The notes under the pieces are model-generated. The model was given only the letters and a program-made list of their open reading frames with translations. It did no database searches and had not been told where the DNA came from. A stretch of 64,000 nucleotides of DNA from Nisaea denitrificans DSM 18348. GTDB taxonomy: Bacteria > Pseudomonadota > Alphaproteobacteria > Thalassobaculales > Thalassobaculaceae. The stretch lies in contig NZ_AUFM01000011.1 in assembly GCF_000426505.1 (NCBI RefSeq), positions 1,947,021 through 2,011,020 of the forward strand, in the 5' to 3' direction. Below, in pieces: positions 44,137 through 52,033 of this stretch. The stretch's first letter is position 1. Each line of letters opens with the position of its first letter. A program made the position numbers and the translations under genes.

Positions 44137-44284
44137 AGACAAATTTCCTTCGAAAGAGGACAAGTAATTGATCTTTTTTCTTTTCAGCATCGGCCACATG
44201 TCACGGCGATTGTCAAACAGCGGATGTTGATGCTCAATCGCCGGACCTGCCGAATTCTTCAACCCGCTCAGTGGACTTCGCCTC
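44137..44284. promoter_or_regulatory. Divergent promoter region between eutB and doeA
   Basis: About 150 bases. An AT-rich stretch at 44140-44190 contains the probable promoters for both operons. An AsnC-type operator would be expected here, but I could not define one with confidence. Confidence 0.4.
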
Positions 44285-45478
44285 ATGCCCGACGTCAAAC
44301 TCCCGTTTTCCCGCGAAGAATACATCGAGCGGCTGGTCAAGGTCCGGACGGCGATGGAGAAAGCCGGGATTGAGGTGCTGTTCATTTCCGATCCGTCCAA
44401 CATGGCCTGGCTGACCGGCTATGACGGCTGGTCCTTCTATGTCCATCAGGGCGTGATCGTCGGTCCCGAGGGCGAGCCGGTCTTCTGGGGCCGGGGAATG
44501 GACGCCAAGGGCGCCATGCGGACCTGCTACATGTCGGTGGATAATATCCGCGGCTATTCCGACGATTACGTCATGGCGGCCGACTGCCATGCGATGGAAG
44601 ACCTCGGCACAGCGATTGCCGAAAGAGGCTGGAACAACCTGACCCTCGGCGTGGAGATGGAGAACTACTACTACTCCGCCCGGGCCCACAGCGTGCTGTC
44701 GAAGAACCATGAAGGCACCATCGAGGATGCCACCGGACTGGTGAACTGGCAGCGCGGTGTCAAATCCGCGACCGAGCTGAAATACATGCGCCGGGCGGCC
44801 CATATCGTCGAGAAGATGCATGCCGCCATTTACGAGCTGATGCGCCCGGGCTTGCGCAAGAACGAGCTGGTGGCGGAGATTTACCGCACCGGCCTGATGG
44901 GCGGAGAGGATGAAGAGGGCAGCTTCGGCGGCGACTACCCGGCCATCGTGCCGCTGCTGCCGACCGGCAAGGATGCCAGCGCGGCGCACCTGACCTGGGA
45001 CGACACGGAGCTGGAGCCGGAACAGGCCACCTTCTTCGAAATCGCCGGCTGCTACCGTCACTATCACGCACCGCTCTGCCGGACGATCCATCTCGGCACC
45101 CCGCCGATCGACATGCTGCGGGCCGAGGAAGTTGTGCTCGAGGGCATCACGGACGGCATCGAGGCAGCCCGCGCCGGCAACACCGCGGGAGACATCGCCC
45201 GCGCCTTCTATGCCGTGCTGGAAAAGCACGGGGTCAAACGCGAGGGTCGTTGCGGCTATCCGATCGGGCTCAGCTATCCGCCGGACTGGGGCGAGCGCAC
45301 CATGTCCATCCGGCCGAGCGATAACACCGTTCTGCAGCCGAACATGACATTCCACTTCATGCCCGCACTCTGGATGGATGACTGGGGGCTGGAGATCACC
45401 GAGACCCTGCGCATCACCGAAGATGGCCCAGCGGAGTGCCTGGCGAACGTCGAACGCAAGCTGTTCGTGAAGGCTTGA
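44285..45478 (+). CDS. doeA: Ectoine hydrolase DoeA (EutD)
   Basis: A 397-residue M24 (creatinase/aminopeptidase P-fold) protein. Blocks that distinguish ectoine hydrolase from proline peptidases are present: DPSNMAWLTGYDGWSFYVHQ at the N-lobe, NYYYSARAH, GGDYPAIVPLLPTGKDASAAHLTWDD, FFEIAGCYRHYHAPLCRT, and GYPIGLSYPPDWGERTMS. The enzyme opens the ectoine ring to N-acetyl-diaminobutyrate. Neighbouring eutB, eutC and AsnC genes support the assignment. It is followed after 10 bases by a deacetylase gene. Confidence 0.93.
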   Translation: MPDVKLPFSREEYIERLVKVRTAMEKAGIEVLFISDPSNMAWLTGYDGWSFYVHQGVIVGPEGEPVFWGRGMDAKGAMRTCYMSVDNIRGYSDDYVMAADCHAMEDLGTAIAERGWNNLTLGVEMENYYYSARAHSVLSKNHEGTIEDATGLVNWQRGVKSATELKYMRRAAHIVEKMHAAIYELMRPGLRKNELVAEIYRTGLMGGEDEEGSFGGDYPAIVPLLPTGKDASAAHLTWDDTELEPEQATFFEIAGCYRHYHAPLCRTIHLGTPPIDMLRAEEVVLEGITDGIEAARAGNTAGDIARAFYAVLEKHGVKREGRCGYPIGLSYPPDWGERTMSIRPSDNTVLQPNMTFHFMPALWMDDWGLEITETLRITEDGPAECLANVERKLFVKA

Positions 45479-45488
45479 AGGGCCGATC

Positions 45489-46652
45489 ATGCACCCGACC
45501 CGCGATACCACGCTCGAGATTCTGTCCGACCTGATCGGCTTTCCAACCGTCTCCGCCGACAGCAATCTGGCGCTGATCGACTATGTGGCGGAGTATCTCG
45601 GGAAGCTTGGCGCCAGCGTGCACACGTTCCGGGACCCTGGAGGGACAAAGGCCAATATCTTCGCAACTATCGGCCCGGAGGTGGATGGCGGCATCGTCCT
45701 GTCCGGCCACAGCGATGTGGTCCCGGTGACGGATCAGGTCTGGTCGAGCGATCCGTTCGGCATGCGGATCGCCGAGGGCAAGGCCTATGGGCGCGGCACC
45801 TGCGACATGAAAGGCTTCATCGCGGCGGCGCTGGCGATGGCACCGCATTATGCGAGGTGCGAGTTGAAACGCCCGGTGCATTTCGCCTTTACCTATGATG
45901 AGGAAGTCGGCTGCCTCGGTGCCCAGGCGCTGATGCACGAACTCGCCCTGCTGCCATTCAAACCCGCCGTGTGCATCATCGGTGAGCCGACGGAGATGCG
46001 GATCATCGAGGGGCACAAGGGCTGCTGCGAATATACCGTGACCTTCAGCGGTCTGGAGGGGCATGGCTCGCAGCCGGATCTCGGCGTCAATGCGGTGGAA
46101 TATGCCGTACGCTACGTCACAAGGCTGATGGAACTGCGCGAAGTTCTGAAGCGCCGGTCGCCGGAAGGCTCCCGCTTCGATCCGCCCTGGACGAGCCTGC
46201 AGATCGGCCGTCTGTCCGGCGGCGTCGCGCATAACGTCATTCCCGGCCTGGCCCATCTCGACTGGGAAATGCGGCCGGTGCAGAACGGAGACGCGGATTT
46301 CGTGAAGCGGGAAATCGCCGCCTACGTGAAGGACGACTTGCTGCCAGCCATGCGCGCGATCTCGAAGGATGCGGATATCAGCACCGAGATCATTGGCGAG
46401 GTTGACGGGCTGGAGCCGGTTCCGGAAAGCGAGGCCCTGAAAATCGTCGCCGAGCTGACCGGCGCAAACGGCGCGGACCTGGTGGCGTTCGGAACCGAAG
46501 CCGGCCTGTTCCAGAAACTCGGCATCTCCACCGTCGTCTGCGGCCCCGGCTCCATCGAACAAGCCCACAAGCCGGACGAATTCATCGCCCTCGACCAGAT
46601 CGACCAGTGCCTCGTCATGCTGGACAAACTGACAGCCAAGCTGACCGGTTAG
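45489..46652 (+). CDS. M20 deacetylase, ArgE-like, probably N-acetyl-diaminobutyrate deacetylase
   Basis: A 387-residue M20 metallopeptidase-fold enzyme. Zinc ligands are visible in LSGHSDVVPV, GRGTCDMKGF and the catalytic Glu pair in TYDEEVGCLG; GEPTEM and the C-terminal His (EQAHKPDEF) follow the acetylornithine deacetylase pattern. N-acetyl-diaminobutyrate differs from N-acetylornithine by one methylene, so this enzyme probably does the second step of ectoine breakdown. The usual DoeB is a different (succinylglutamate desuccinylase-like) family; none is seen in the window. Its stop is close to that of the convergent PPTase gene. Confidence 0.85.
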   Translation: MHPTRDTTLEILSDLIGFPTVSADSNLALIDYVAEYLGKLGASVHTFRDPGGTKANIFATIGPEVDGGIVLSGHSDVVPVTDQVWSSDPFGMRIAEGKAYGRGTCDMKGFIAAALAMAPHYARCELKRPVHFAFTYDEEVGCLGAQALMHELALLPFKPAVCIIGEPTEMRIIEGHKGCCEYTVTFSGLEGHGSQPDLGVNAVEYAVRYVTRLMELREVLKRRSPEGSRFDPPWTSLQIGRLSGGVAHNVIPGLAHLDWEMRPVQNGDADFVKREIAAYVKDDLLPAMRAISKDADISTEIIGEVDGLEPVPESEALKIVAELTGANGADLVAFGTEAGLFQKLGISTVVCGPGSIEQAHKPDEFIALDQIDQCLVMLDKLTAKLTG

Positions 46653-46662
46653 GCTGCAGAGC

Positions 46663-47361
46663 CTAGTCCAGCAGCACCAGTGTTCGGACAAGATCGGCGG
46701 AAACATTGTAAACGCCGACCAGCTCATGCCCTTCGGGCAAAGTAAGACCAAGTTTGCGCCGAAGACGCAGTACTGCCCGCCCATCTGCCGCTCGGGTGAG
46801 CTCCGCATCTTCAAATCCCGCATCGTCACCGAGCATCGGGTAGATCGCCTTGTACAGGCTCTCCTTTAGCGAGAAGACGAGGATTGTCGCAGTGGCGATG
46901 TCTGGCGCCTCAATATCTGAGATTGTCCGGCGGTCCCGGTCCGTCAGAACAAGCTCCGCTATCTCGGCCGCAACATCCGGGGTTCCGATGTTTTCGAAGT
47001 CGAGGCCAATCCCGCGACAGCTGTCCGCATTGGCCACGACGGCACCGGCCAGCGCCTCGGAATGCGTGATCGAGCCATGAAACCCCACCGGCCAGACCGG
47101 CAGGCCAGCGCGGTCACGAGAAACATGCCGCTCCGCAGCTCCCGCATGTCCCAAGGCATCACCAGCGCAAAGCCTACCGGCCAGAAAAGCCGTCTGACGG
47201 GACAGAACTGCCTCCGAAAAATCCTCCGGCAAGGCGATCCCGGAAGCACCCGAGGCAGCTTCAATTCTGGCGGCTGGATCGAATGATCGCTCGACAAGGG
47301 CGAGCGAGATGTCCAGTGCAGGAAACGGCCATACCGGTGAGAGTGAGCGGTTCGAACTCAT
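46663..47361 (-). CDS. 4'-phosphopantetheinyl transferase, EntD type
   Basis: A 232-residue Sfp/EntD-family enzyme. The three core motifs are present: GSITHSEALAGAVVA, GIGLDFENIGTP (Mg-binding Asp and Glu) and FSLKESLYKAIYP. It transfers phosphopantetheine from CoA to the serine of carrier domains. EntD-type enzymes usually serve siderophore NRPSs, and the NRPS operon lies less than 5 kb away, so it is likely the activator of those proteins. A 144-base divergent promoter region separates it from parA. Confidence 0.9.
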   Translation of the reverse strand: MSSNRSLSPVWPFPALDISLALVERSFDPAARIEAASGASGIALPEDFSEAVLSRQTAFLAGRLCAGDALGHAGAAERHVSRDRAGLPVWPVGFHGSITHSEALAGAVVANADSCRGIGLDFENIGTPDVAAEIAELVLTDRDRRTISDIEAPDIATATILVFSLKESLYKAIYPMLGDDAGFEDAELTRAADGRAVLRLRRKLGLTLPEGHELVGVYNVSADLVRTLVLLD

Positions 47362-47505
47362 GACCTTTGCTTCAAAGGGATCTCCACGGAAAACGTGCTA
47401 TAAAAATTAACTTAGCAAGCCACCACTCTGCCTGTTAAACTTCTGCAACTGTTATGTTTTAGATCAGATTCTCCCGGGAACACAATCGGTCCCAAAGGAG
47501 TCCGC
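47362..47505. promoter_or_regulatory. Divergent promoter region, PPTase and parA
   Basis: About 144 AT-richer bases between divergent genes. A candidate AT-rich core (CTATAAAAATTAACTTAG around 47397-47415) faces the PPTase side. No iron box of the kind found before the heme genes is present here. Confidence 0.35.
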
Positions 47506-48174
47506 GTGCCAGCAAAAATCGTCTCGTTTGTTACCATGAAGGGCGGCAGCGGGAAAAGCACGTCCGCGATGTGCCTTGGCGCGTACTGGCATAAATCCGG
47601 AAAGAAGGTTGGGCTGATCGATGCCGACCCCGCTGGCACGCTTGTGCGCTGGATTGCGGCGGGCGCCGATCTTGCAGATATGCCCGCCATCACGGCAGGC
47701 CCCGACAGTGTCGATGCCGGGATCGACCGATTGCTGAAGAGCGGCCTAGACCACATAATCATCGACACGCCGGGCTTCCAGTCCGAAGCGACCGATGCCG
47801 CAATCCGCCGGGCGGACCTTCTGATCATTCCGATGCGCCCGTCACCGATCGATTATCAGGTCGCCATCGACACCGCTGAACATATTGCTGACCTCACGTC
47901 AGCATCTGTGCGCTTCCTGCTGAGCCAAACAACGAAGGGTAGCGTCATCGCCCGACACATGCGGGCCCAGATGGAAGCCGCAAATGCACAACCCATGGAA
48001 GTGGAACTGAGCGCCAGAGTGGCATATGGTGAAGCCGCACTGGCAGGGACCACACCGAGTTACTATCAGCCGCGGGGCGCAGCCGCACGGGAGATCGCGG
48101 AATACGCGACCGAGATAGGCAATCTGATGGTGGCCCGACGCAAGAAAGCAAGAAAGGCGAGCGAGCCGGTATGA
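47506..48174 (+). CDS. ParA-family ATPase
   Basis: A 222-residue protein from a GTG behind AAAGGAG. The deviant Walker A is KGGSGKST (12-19), with the signature Lys12; Walker A' is LIDADPAG and Walker B LDHIIIDTPGF. Like small ParA/MipZ/VirC1-type ATPases it lacks an N-terminal helix-turn-helix. No parB or parS is seen, so chromosome partitioning is doubtful. Its stop overlaps the start of the DUF697 gene (ATGA); the pair is one translational unit. It may position a membrane-bound or nucleoid-bound cargo. Confidence 0.87.
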   Translation: MPAKIVSFVTMKGGSGKSTSAMCLGAYWHKSGKKVGLIDADPAGTLVRWIAAGADLADMPAITAGPDSVDAGIDRLLKSGLDHIIIDTPGFQSEATDAAIRRADLLIIPMRPSPIDYQVAIDTAEHIADLTSASVRFLLSQTTKGSVIARHMRAQMEAANAQPMEVELSARVAYGEAALAGTTPSYYQPRGAAAREIAEYATEIGNLMVARRKKARKASEPV

Positions 48175-48971
48175 GCAAGAAACTCCCCGAATTGCAGCGC
48201 ACGGAACGTCCCGGCACGGCAGCAGGAACGCCGGCCAAGGCGGCATCCAGACCGGCGGCAAAGCCGACAACCACCAAACCGGCAGCGAAGAGAGCCGCTT
48301 CGTCATCGACGAAGAGGACCGCCGCCGCGTCAAGTGCAAAGCCGGCAGCCCGCAGCACGGCAGCCAAGCGCACGGCTGCTCCGAAACGAACCGCGGTAGC
48401 CACTGCCACAAAGCCCAAAACCACCGCAAAGCAGCCTGCAAAGGCTGCAAAATCTTCGTCCCCTGAAACAGCAAAAGCAGGTGAAGTCATGACTGTAGAT
48501 ACAGAAATCGCGGCGACCGATGCCGCCGTAGCCAACGCGTCCGTCCTTCGTCAGCAGGCGAAGGAGATCGTGTCCAGATACGCCGTCTGGTCTTCCGCAT
48601 TCGGCGTTCTCCCAGTGCCGATCGCCGATGTCGCCGGGATCACCGGAACACAGATTTCAATGATCGCGGCCCTGTCCAAGCTCTACGGCGTGCCATTCTC
48701 AAAATCTTGGGTCCGGTCCATTCTCGGCTCCATCGTCGGCGGCGTTGCGCCCTGGGCGGTGACAGCCGGGGTCGTCAGCACGGTCTTCAAGTCCATGCCT
48801 GGCATTGGCCTCGGAGTCGGATTTCTCGGCATGGCCGGTCTCTCGAACCTTGCCACCCGCACCATCGGCAACCTCTTCATCGATCACTTCGAAGCCGGAG
48901 GCGATCTCTCCAACGTCGATACAGACGCGATGCGCGAGTCGCTTTCTGAAGAAATGCAGAAGAAAAAGTGA
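48171..48971 (+). CDS. DUF697 membrane protein with histone-H1-like basic tail
   Basis: A 266-residue protein of two unlike halves. Residues 1-105 are low-complexity, Lys/Ala/Pro/Thr/Ser-rich with many AAK, KPA and KRT words, like histone H1 or the DNA-binding tail of PhaF. Residues 120-266 match DUF697: a helical segment (QAKEIVSRYAVWSSAFGVLPVPIADVAGITGTQISMIAALSKLYG) then two hydrophobic helices (GSIVGGVAPWAVTAGVVSTVF and GIGLGVGFLGMAGLSNLATRTIG). It could bridge membrane and DNA. Coupling to ParA suggests a positioning system. A terminator follows the gene. Confidence 0.8.
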   Translation: MSKKLPELQRTERPGTAAGTPAKAASRPAAKPTTTKPAAKRAASSSTKRTAAASSAKPAARSTAAKRTAAPKRTAVATATKPKTTAKQPAKAAKSSSPETAKAGEVMTVDTEIAATDAAVANASVLRQQAKEIVSRYAVWSSAFGVLPVPIADVAGITGTQISMIAALSKLYGVPFSKSWVRSILGSIVGGVAPWAVTAGVVSTVFKSMPGIGLGVGFLGMAGLSNLATRTIGNLFIDHFEAGGDLSNVDTDAMRESLSEEMQKKK

Positions 48972-48991
48972 CGTCTGCCGCCACTGAATAA

Positions 48992-49027
48992 AAATAAGGC
49001 CGCTGCAGCATCGCAGCGGCCTTATTT
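48992..49027. terminator. Bidirectional rho-independent terminator
   Basis: AAATAAGGCCGCTGC (48992-49006) pairs perfectly with GCAGCGGCCTTATTT (49013-49027) around a six-base loop. It ends both the ParA/DUF697 unit (plus strand, followed by TTATTTCTT) and the NRPS operon (minus strand). Confidence 0.9.
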
Positions 49028-49048
49028 CTTATCCAAGCTAGATACCAA

Positions 49049-51016
49049 TCAGAACGTCAGACCAAGGGCCGCATTCTCCGCCCGACCCTTGGAACCGGCG
49101 AAACTATGCAGTCCGGTATCAAGATCGTGACGCGTGCCTTCCATGACCAGAGACATGATCCGGCCGCGCTCCTCGAACAGCAGCCCAAGCTCCTGCAGAT
49201 AAGCGAGACTGTCCGCATTATTCTCCCGGACCTTGCCGATGGCCTGCGGCGTTTCCAGAGCGCGCAACAGTGCGACATCCGGATCGTCCAATTCATGCTC
49301 GACCTTGTGGCCAGCCCTCTGATCCTCGACCAGCCAGCCATAATCGTCCTGAACCAGACGGAGCCGGGGTGCACCGGCGGCAGATTCCCAGCGGGTTCTC
49401 CAACGCGCCACCGCGTCACGCAGATGAGCAAGATGCTCAGCCAGATCGACCTGATAAGGCGCATCGATATTCCGGTCGCGGAAGTAGTAGGCCATGTTCC
49501 AGACCACATCCTCTTCGAACGGATAATTCAGCTCGTGATAATCCAGCGGCTCCAGGTCAAGCCCGAAACTGTCCGCTTGCGTGAAATACGGGCTGAACCG
49601 GTCGAAGCGAACGGGAAAAACGCCGGAAGGCGGCGGCAGATGCGTCAGCCGGGGCAAGTTCTCCCGGTACATCTCGAAGGTCTCCGCAGACTCCCCCGGG
49701 AAGCCGACCAAGAGATTCCAGACCGGCTTCACTCCGGCCGCCGCGCAATCCGACAAGAAGCGGATATTGTTGAAGGCCGTGGTGCCCTTGCGCATCAGTT
49801 TCAGGGTCTCCGTCGCAATGGATTCCACACCCGGCTGCACCTCGACCACCCGCGCTTTGGCCAGCGTGTCTAGCTGCTCGCGGGAGAGGTCCGCTTTCAC
49901 CTCGTAGAACAGGGTGACATGGTCCGGCACCTTCAGGTCCGGCAGCAGCTGCTCGGTATAGGATTTCGGGATGATGTTATCGACGCTGGCGAACCGGGTG
50001 ACCCGGTCCGAATACTTGTCCACCATTTCCTGAATGGTCTTGCGGGCCAGCTCTACACCCATCTCGCGGAACTTCATCGTCGCGCCGTTGAGACCGCAGA
50101 AGGTGCAATGCGCCTTCTCGCCCCACCAGCAGCCACGGGACGTCTCGAACAGCAGCTCCACCTCGTCCTTGCGGTGATCGCCGAAATGACGCTCGTAGGA
50201 CTCCAGATAGACCTCGTAATCCAGCGGCACGTCGCTGTTGAGAGACCGTTCCGGGCCGTTGACGGCAACCCCGTCAAGCTGGTCTTCCGCCCGCGCATCG
50301 CTTGGCCGTTTCGGCCGGACTGCCGGGTCCATCGCCGCAATCGAATGACTGTTCGTCTTGCTGAATATCCCGTCCAGCTTCGACATCGCAGCCGTATCGC
50401 CGGCCTCGGCGGCGGTGAGGAATTTCGGGAAATTGACCAGGGCATGGCCTGAAAACACATAGTCGATCCAGGGCACGTTATTCACGATCTCGATGCCCAT
50501 CGTGCCTTCACAATTCGCGCCCCCCATGATCACGGCCGCCTTTGATCCGATCTCCTTCAGGCGGCGAGCCAGCGCGAAGCTCGGCATGTTCTGGAAGAAC
50601 ATCGAGGTCACCCCGACGATATCCGCGTCGGCCAAACCATGCTGCTCGATCATCCGGTCGATGATGCTCGGCAGATCGGACCGGACCGGGGCGAGCTCGC
50701 GGTGATAACGCTCAACCTGCGCTTCGCCGAAATGGTGCAGGTAGCGGGCGAAATAGGCTTCGGTATTGTCGCCATGCTCTGGGAAAGCGGCATGACGGAA
50801 CAGCCATTCGCCAAACCCGCAGGTGTGCCCGGCGAGGCTTTCCGAGATCCATGCGTAAAGATCCGGGCCGACAAGTCCGCCGAAATCGTGGTTCAGATAA
50901 TGAACGCTGGTTTCCGCCCCAGAGAATTTCTCCGCGATGACAGTTTCCAGCTGATGCAGAGCGATCGACGGGATCTGCAGTGACGAAAAAGGCATGTTAA
51001 CGAGCGCGATACGCAT
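49049..51016 (-). CDS. B12-binding-type radical SAM enzyme, RiPP-maturation family
   Basis: A 655-residue protein. Residues 1-210 form a Rossmann-like B12-binding region (MRIALVNMPF ... VGVTSMFFQNMPSFALARRL ... VIMGGANCEG) without a DxHxxG ligand, as in many radical SAM methylases. The radical SAM core follows; its cluster cysteines are C296, C304 and C307 in SRGCWWGEKAHCTFCGLNG, the CX7CX2C signature of 'RiPP maturation radical SAM protein 1'. Such enzymes C-methylate or otherwise remodel peptides. Here no precursor-peptide gene is visible; instead it is the last gene of an NRPS operon, 21 bases after the dioxygenase gene, so it may act on an NRPS-bound or released peptide. Confidence 0.88.
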   Translation of the reverse strand: MRIALVNMPFSSLQIPSIALHQLETVIAEKFSGAETSVHYLNHDFGGLVGPDLYAWISESLAGHTCGFGEWLFRHAAFPEHGDNTEAYFARYLHHFGEAQVERYHRELAPVRSDLPSIIDRMIEQHGLADADIVGVTSMFFQNMPSFALARRLKEIGSKAAVIMGGANCEGTMGIEIVNNVPWIDYVFSGHALVNFPKFLTAAEAGDTAAMSKLDGIFSKTNSHSIAAMDPAVRPKRPSDARAEDQLDGVAVNGPERSLNSDVPLDYEVYLESYERHFGDHRKDEVELLFETSRGCWWGEKAHCTFCGLNGATMKFREMGVELARKTIQEMVDKYSDRVTRFASVDNIIPKSYTEQLLPDLKVPDHVTLFYEVKADLSREQLDTLAKARVVEVQPGVESIATETLKLMRKGTTAFNNIRFLSDCAAAGVKPVWNLLVGFPGESAETFEMYRENLPRLTHLPPPSGVFPVRFDRFSPYFTQADSFGLDLEPLDYHELNYPFEEDVVWNMAYYFRDRNIDAPYQVDLAEHLAHLRDAVARWRTRWESAAGAPRLRLVQDDYGWLVEDQRAGHKVEHELDDPDVALLRALETPQAIGKVRENNADSLAYLQELGLLFEERGRIMSLVMEGTRHDLDTGLHSFAGSKGRAENAALGLTF

Positions 51017-51037
51017 GATGCGGTCTCCTCTACGCGG

Positions 51038-52033
51038 CTATTCTGCCGCTCCTGCTACATCACCCAACTCGGAATTCATCCGCCCCATGCTGACCAGAAC
51101 CCGGCGCGATCCGGTAAAGGGCCGCCTGGCATGGGAGGCCAGCATGTTGTCGACAATCATCACATCACCCGCCTGCCAGTCGAACTGGCGAGCCTGCGTC
51201 TGGAACGCATCGCGTACCCGGCGGAGGATTTCCGGCTCGATCGGTGCGCCGTCTCCATAGCGCGCATCGCGCGGCAGGCCATCCTCGCCAAAAATATCGA
51301 TCAGGTCTTCCAGCACGTCCTCACCGAGCGCAGACGGATGGAAGAGCTGTGCCTGATTGAACCAGAGCCGCTCCCCCGTAACTGGATGACGCGCCGTTCC
51401 CTGGCAGGTCTGTGCGGTCCGGAGATGTCCTTCCGGGGTCCATTCGAAATCAATATCGTTGGCCTGGCAGAACGCCTCGACCTCACCTCGATCTTCGGTC
51501 TGGAATACCGTTTTCCAGTCAAGATCGAAGCCTTCGTGATAATTCCGGACATAGCGCACACCCCGGCGCTCGACCTCGTCAAGCACGTCATCGCCGAGGG
51601 CGCGCGTCACGGCACGCACATCCGCGACAGGGGTCTGCCCGCCAGTCTCGGCAGGCTTGATGCAGCAGAACACGAGCCGCAGCGGCCAATCCCGCTGATA
51701 GGCATTCTCGCAATGCATCAGGATTTCTTCCGTCGCCGGATATTCGGTCGCCGTCATGATGCCTTCGAGCACTTCTGTACGCGGGGTTGAACGGTAGACA
51801 TAATTCGCCGGCCGCCCGACAAGCAGGTCCCGGACGCCTGGGAAATCCTTCTCACCAGAAATCCCGATGCCGCGCAGGACGACAACGGGGTGCTCCCGCG
51901 CCAGCGCCTCGACAGCGGATAGATTATTGGACACCCACGATGCTGCGCCGCCGCTTCCGCCATTCGCCTCGACAATGACGGCAAAATCCTCACCGTCGAA
52001 CAGTCGCCGAACGGACCCGTCGATCTCAGCCAT
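51038..52033 (-). CDS. TauD/TfdA-family Fe(II)/2-oxoglutarate dioxygenase (SyrP-like)
   Basis: A 331-residue TauD-fold oxygenase. The iron ligands are H107 and E109 in LMHCENAYQ (HxE form of the HxD/E motif) and H301 in [16 protein letters not shown], with a following Arg that should bind 2-oxoglutarate. SyrP-like relatives beta-hydroxylate amino acids on NRPS carrier domains, often aspartate. Its ATG overlaps the end of the second NRPS gene by eight bases, so it is a tailoring enzyme of that pathway. An Asp/Asn-like adenylation domain in the NRPS makes beta-hydroxylation plausible. Confidence 0.87.
   Translation of the reverse strand: MAEIDGSVRRLFDGEDFAVIVEANGGSGGAASWVSNNLSAVEALAREHPVVVLRGIGISGEKDFPGVRDLLVGRPANYVYRSTPRTEVLEGIMTATEYPATEEILMHCENAYQRDWPLRLVFCCIKPAETGGQTPVADVRAVTRALGDDVLDEVERRGVRYVRNYHEGFDLDWKTVFQTEDRGEVEAFCQANDIDFEWTPEGHLRTAQTCQGTARHPVTGERLWFNQAQLFHPSALGEDVLEDLIDIFGEDGLPRDARYGDGAPIEPEILRRVRDAFQTQARQFDWQAGDVMIVDNMLASHARRPFTGSRRVLVSMGRMNSELGDVAGAAE

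Noticed and set aside
46653..49048. Search for a RiPP precursor gene near the radical SAM enzyme
   Set aside because: Gaps between the PPTase, ParA, DUF697 and radical SAM genes contain only promoters and a terminator; no short frame with a ribosome-binding site and a leader/core-like sequence was found.
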